Origin: Symsagittifera roscoffensis
Taxonomy: Eukaryota; Xenacoelomorpha; Acoela; Convolutidae
Assembly: GCF_963678635.1 (NCBI RefSeq)
Contig: NC_087063.1
Span: 63,161,290 to 63,225,289 of the forward strand
Reading direction: 5' to 3'
Length of the DNA stretch: 64,000 nt
The stretch's first letter is position 1. Every line of letters begins with the position of its first letter. A program made the position numbers and the translations under genes. This document shows positions 59,463-64,000 of this stretch, one piece after another. The notes beneath the pieces were generated by a model. The model was not told the DNA's origin. It worked only from the letters and a program-made list of their open reading frames with translations, and searched no databases.

Positions 59463-60298
59463 TCTAGTGGGAAGGTTAATAATTTTTGTAGTAATCTTCA
59501 ATAAATAGAATTAAAAGGATTGTTGCTAAGGCGATTGTGACTATTGCCTTTTTTACACATTTGCACATTGTCATTTTAGGGATGATAAAAATGTGATGAA
59601 AATTAGAAATAGTGAAAAAAAAATCTGTTCTACTGAAAATTGTTCGTATCATTTAAATAGACTTTGAATTATCTTACCTGTGAATGTGGTCAATGATTTG
59701 GGAAAATTGGACCTATATTTCAAATAGGGAGTAGAAAATTTAAAAAATATTGCAAAAAATTATTAAAAGGATTATTAAAGCTTCAAAAGTATCAATAAAA
59801 AATATGAGCAAAAGTTTAAATAGAATGAAAAATTTTATGAAAAGATTTAAGATTATATTTTTAAGATATCGACTGTTTGAGAGAAAAGCATTTAAGAAAT
59901 GATTCGTTAGTCGAATATTTTTTGTTTCCTGGGGCGAGATTCAAGTGTGGTTGGATTAATTATTAATTTTTTTGACAAGTGGGTTGAGTTTTGTGAAAAA
60001 ATGTTGGAGGCTAATTTTTTGGTGTTCGGGAGGTCTGATTTGTTTTGTTTTTATTTGTTGAGTAATCTGAGGTTTTTCTGAAATATTTGTGTTTTAGGCC
60101 AAATGATTATGGTCCTTTTTTACTTTAGGCTAATTTGCCATTCTTGGTTTGAGGGTTTTTGAGGTCTGATTTGGGATAATATAGTTGATCTTTGCGTAAT
60201 TAGATAGGCGAGGTTTGTATTATTATGGTGGTATTTATTTTAGTTGTCAAGTTTTAGCGGGTTGCTTATTTTTGACCTGGAGGTTGTAAAGTTATAGT
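59463..60298 (-). repeat. Leader module copy 2 with a 214-nt intron-like segment
   Basis: Same module as 55723-56550: donor ATTCACAG/GTAAGA (intron from 59677), acceptor CTTCCCACTAG ending at 59464, again 214 nt. Directly after the acceptor the sequence departs from copy 1 and reads KNQSEVAYRVNNILQLLD, leading into the RT of the left unit. So the same leader stands before pol in one place and before the Met-less ORF in the other. Confidence 0.65.
59476..59574 (-). CDS. Small membrane-peptide ORF in the leader (copy 2)
   Basis: 32 codons plus stop, starting MTMCKCVKKAIVT. In the eight codons ILFIE-YY region compared with copy 1 there are four synonymous changes (ILE, LEU, PHE and TYR third positions) and one replacement (Lys to Asp); earlier, one Phe to Ile. 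The C-terminal residues after YY differ. Expression is unknown. Confidence 0.35.
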   Translation of the reverse strand: MTMCKCVKKAIVTIALATILLILFIEDYYKNY

Positions 60299-61202
60299 TA
60301 TAGATATGTCTGGAGTTTAATATCTATCGGCTAGTAGGTTTGTGTTAAAGATATAGAAGGTGACTGATTTGAGTGAATCCTATTGGCTGAATTTGAACTA
60401 GAATTGTTGCGTATGTTTCAGCATGTTATCTTGAAAATATGAAAGTTCAAAATGACTTAGGGGTGTACAAATTATTTATTTCAAAATCAAGTTGTTGTTG
60501 AAATTCAATTTTCCTCAAAATTTTAGATAGATTTTTGTAATTTTTACGTGGTTTACTTCTAAGTCGTGATAATTCTCTGTGTTCTGATTTTTGTACTTGT
60601 TCTTGTGGTAAAATTTTTTCTATCATTTTCCTATTTTTTCTTTCTTTTGAGGTATGTTTGTGTCTGGTGTTTTTGTATGATTTTGAGTTGTGTTTTGTTT
60701 TTGATTTTGTTTATGGTGAACGTTGTCCTGTACATTTGTTTCTTGTTCTGTATGTGTATGGTTTTGAATAATAACTAAACCTGTAAAAGAATTTAACTGA
60801 GTTAATTCGCGTAATGCGTATTCTTTCGGGTAGTAGGGTAATAGTCCTTTTCGAAGTGGTTATAATTTTTCAGAGATTCCTTTTTGTGTATGGAAATTAG
60901 GTATTAAGACAAACGTTCCAATTTTTAAATCTGTGGCTGGCGTAAAACGTGAGTTATTTTGGTTGTTAATGTTTTGCCTTTGTAACCATTTCTTTGTTAC
61001 TTTTTGTAAATTTGATTGTGTTTTTTGTCTCTATTTAAAATTCATTCGGTATGTGTGCCGGAGGCTAATTTAAGAAATTGTGAGTGATGAATATGATCTT
61101 CATCATGTGTGTGTAAAGGTAGGTTATGACAAATTGAATCTTTATTTGGTTGGCAATGTCCTTGTGCCTTTTTATGGGCATTTGCTGTAAACATAATTGG
61201 TT
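60299..61202 (-). pseudogene. pol: Pol C-terminal tail of the right unit
   Basis: After integrase the minus frames continue as a degenerate tail: a His-rich stretch near 61150-61080, then a basic segment and short frames with stops to about 60480. The + ORF 60566-60778, rich in Phe, Leu and Val, is antisense to this. Between 60480 and 60299 nothing is recognisable. Confidence 0.5.
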
Positions 61203-64000
61203 TTAGGGCTTTTGAATAAAAACCATTTCATATGGTGACATTTCTAAAGTTGTCGTGATTTGTGAATTATATGATGAGGGAAATAATTTTACATCTGCTG
61301 ACCATTCTGTGTGTCGTGTTTCATTTCCATTTATGATACATCTGAGATATTCTTGTAATGAACGGTTCATACCTTCGACTAAACCGTTTGTCCAAGGTGC
61401 ATGAGATGTACGTGGTTTATGTTTGATGTTATATAAATGGCATAGTGTGATGATTTCATTATTTATGAATTCTTTACCGTTGTCTGTAACTAAGATTTCG
61501 GATAATCCGAATTTAGCTATCCAATGTTCGTAAAGTGTTGTGTTAGCATAACAAGCATTACAATGTGGTACTGGGTTGAGTGCTACATAATGTGTGAATG
61601 CATCAACAATGACCATAATGTAGGAATTTCCTTCAGAGGATGGTGAAATTGGTCCTTTTGTGTCGAATGAAATGCGATGGTTGAAATAGAAACTTTGTCC
61701 TTTAAAATCTTGTTTCTGTGCTATTTGTTTTTGGTTTGGATAGGGTTTGTTCAATTGACATATTATACAATCGTTGCATAATACTTTTATATAAATTGGT
61801 GCATTTGGGAAATAAAAATTTTGTGTAAAGTTCGAGTATGTTTTTTCTGATCATGAGTGTCCTTTTGTATTTTGTGTATGGGAGATGTTAAATGCTATTA
61901 ATATCATACTTAAAGGAAGAAAAGGAACTTTAGAATCATTTAATTGATATTCTAAAAGATCTGTATTTTCATTGATTTTTGTGTTATTAAATTTTCGGAA
62001 ATATCGGAGGAGTGTTTTGTTTCCTAAAATTGTGGTATCAGCTTTTACGGGCTTAGTTTTAAATTTGTGCCATGATTTTAGTTGTCTAATTACTGGGTCG
62101 AGATTTTGATATTGTTTTGAAAGTTCAAGTGTATTTTTGTCTGTTGGGGGGAGAAAAATATTGTCAATTTCTAGTTTCGATAAAGGAACTGTGTCAAGTG
62201 GATCATGGAGGTCAAAAACTTGATTTATTGTGTATTTTGAATAATTTGTTTGTGTTCCTGATAAATTTTTTTCATCGGTCAAATCTTCTTTTTCAATTAA
62301 TGGAAAAAAGACTTTTTTATGCAATTGTTGTTTTATTTTCTTCTGTTGAGTATTATTTTTTATCCATAGTGAGTATGGAATTGGTTTAAAAGTAGATAAG
62401 CCTAAAAAATCACTTTCAAGGTGATTATTTTGGCAGTCTAAGTAGAGTGGAAAATGTTGTAGATTATTTATTTGTGATTGCTCAATGACAGTTTTTGCTG
62501 CGTATTTGCATTCTAATCGGGGTGATGTTTCATCTTTTGCGAGATAGAATTTAATATTTTTTGGTATTTCAACTGTAGTTTTTCGTGTAATTAATTCAGG
62601 TGGCGTAATTCGACTTAATATTTCTGGTAATGCAAGGTTTTTTCCTGCTGTCCAAACTATATGTAAGTTTGGGAATTTCATTAGAATTAATTGAAATCTA
62701 TAAACTCTAAGATTAGGATTTGATTTTTGTGTGAAGAGAAATATATTTGGTTTATGATCTGTGAATAGAACTGTTGGATGTTCCAAGTATCAGAAATTCG
62801 TATTCTGTAAGTGTATAAATTATAGCTGTACATTCTCTCATTAGAGTAGAGAGTCGTAGCTCGGCTTGTGTGAATAATCGTGAATTGGCTGATATAAGAT
62901 TCATTTTATTTGTTCCACTATGTGATTGTAGTAAAGCTGCGCCGATGCCAAAATTTGAAGCATCGCACATTGCATAGAACGGTTGATTTGGATCTGGAAT
63001 TGTGTTTTAAATTTGTTCTGTCAAAAGTTTTATAATTTCTTCAAATCGTGTTTGATGTTCAGTGGTCCATTCAAAAATATTTTGTTGTCTGAGGATGTTT
63101 TAGAAAGGTCTTAAGTATAATTGCATTTTGAAAACATATTTACTTAAGAAATTCAACATTCCAAAGAATTCTTGGATTTTCTTTTTATTTGTAGGTGGTT
63201 GAAGTTTTTGAATTGCATCAATACGTGATTTTAATGGAGTGACAGTGTTTTGTTCAATATTATGTCCTAAAAATTTAACGCGTGTTGAAAAGAAATGTTG
63301 ATTTCAGATTTTCGTTCTGAAGTATTTTATGATATTGTTCCAAAAGTGTAAACATTTCTTCTTTAGTTTGTGATTGCATGAAAACATCATCTAAATAAGT
63401 GATTGCATTTTTCTTGAGTATTAGTGGTCTAAAAATTTTACTCGTGAAAGCTGAAAAAGCTGCTGGTCCTACGGATGTTCCATAGAATAATCGATTAAAT
63501 TCATATTGTTGATTTCCAATAAAAAAATTGTGTTAAACGTCGCGATTGTTCATCTAGTGGCGTTTGCTGATAAGCATTATTCATATCTGCGGTTGTGAAA
63601 TATTTATCATTTATCTTTGTTATGATAACTTGTATTGGTTCAATAGGCCAATTGCATTTTGATTCGTCAATTAGTGAATTGAGATATCTAGCGTCTAAAA
63701 CAATTTTTAGTGGTTCACCTTTTGCTAGAATGATAACAGGGTTGATAAAGGTGTTACCTTTTGGTTGTTCTTCCTTATTTACTGGTGAGATAATTTCGTA
63801 TTGTTCTAAGATGTCAAGTAATCTGTTTACCTTGTCATGTAAGTGAATTGGTACTTTACTGGCTCTTTGTTTTTTGAAAACTGCGTCGGGTTTTAACGGG
63901 AGGTGTTGTGATGAACTAATTTTTCCAACGTCAAATTTTGATGCTGCGTAGACTGTTGAATATTTTATCAGTTGCTTAGCTAATTTGTTGAATTCACTTT
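61203..64000 (-). pseudogene. pol: Pol of the right unit: RT, RNase H, integrase (broken, cut by window end)
   Basis: Offset 4,769-4,775 bp from the left unit and very similar. Integrase is in 61754-61203 (SFDTKGP, VTDNGKEF, LVEGMN, then the C-terminal part SLQEYLRCIING), the connection in 62786-61851 (VLFTDHKPN keeps the RNase H Asp), RNase H start in 62970-62752, RT from about 63290 to beyond 64000 with an intact YLDD. It shares the stops at 63100-63102 and 63007-63009 and the RNase H frame change with the left unit. An extra A in the A-run near 63521-63527 shifts the RT frame here only. A stop near 61858 splits the integrase finger region. Confidence 0.85.

Noticed and set aside
60566-60778. 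70-codon hydrophobic plus-strand ORF
   Set aside because: Antisense to the degenerate pol tail.
1-64000. CRISPR arrays, rRNA, tRNA, bacterial operons
   Set aside because: I looked for regular spacer arrays, cloverleaf-like signals and Shine-Dalgarno-led gene runs and found none; the tandem repeats present lack unique spacers.

Overview
The window looks like nuclear DNA of an AT-rich animal genome. It holds exons of a TRPM-type cation channel joined by spliceosomal introns, several LTR retroelements with gag, protease, reverse transcriptase, RNase H, integrase and envelope-like reading frames, and a relic of a protein-primed family B DNA polymerase of the kind carried by animal mobile elements. 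I see no bacterial-type operons, rRNA, tRNA or CRISPR. I cannot name the species.

Layout. (1) 1-24.5 kb is a graveyard of nested mobile elements. It contains a 2,670-bp block present twice (1-2670 and 17857-20526) with no difference that I noticed; a three-copy tandem repeat (2690-6950); a 31-bp minisatellite with a 185-bp higher-order period (7255-7945); a heavily mutated DNA polymerase gene on the + strand (8733-13480), split by an inserted repeat module; a pol-less gag-protease LTR element on the - strand (13560-19780); and a tandem LTR/internal array (20377-24530). (2) 27.4-44.3 kb holds four exons of a TRPM-like gene on the - strand. Phase is kept at all three joins, but one exon has an in-frame TGA where the family has Trp. 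The 12.9-kb intron between two exons contains a whole degraded env-bearing LTR element (31.7-43.9 kb) with a 200-N assembly gap where its polymerase should be. (3) 48.2-64.0 kb is a younger relative of that element on the - strand. Read 5' to 3' it has pol (partly tandem-duplicated), a leader with a conserved 214-nt intron-like segment, a 363-codon reading frame with no methionine, an envelope-like gene with a few stops, three downstream accessory ORFs and an LTR.

The most unusual content is the env-bearing LTR family. Its gene order, gag - pol - Met-less Pro/Ser/Thr-rich ORF - env - three accessory ORFs - LTR, can be recognised in two independent copies, and the accessory products match no family I know. 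A hairpin in its LTR is kept by paired substitutions in three copies. A small membrane-peptide ORF inside the leader differs mostly at synonymous positions between two copies. The accessory module also occurs as an isolated fragment at 45.6-45.9 kb.
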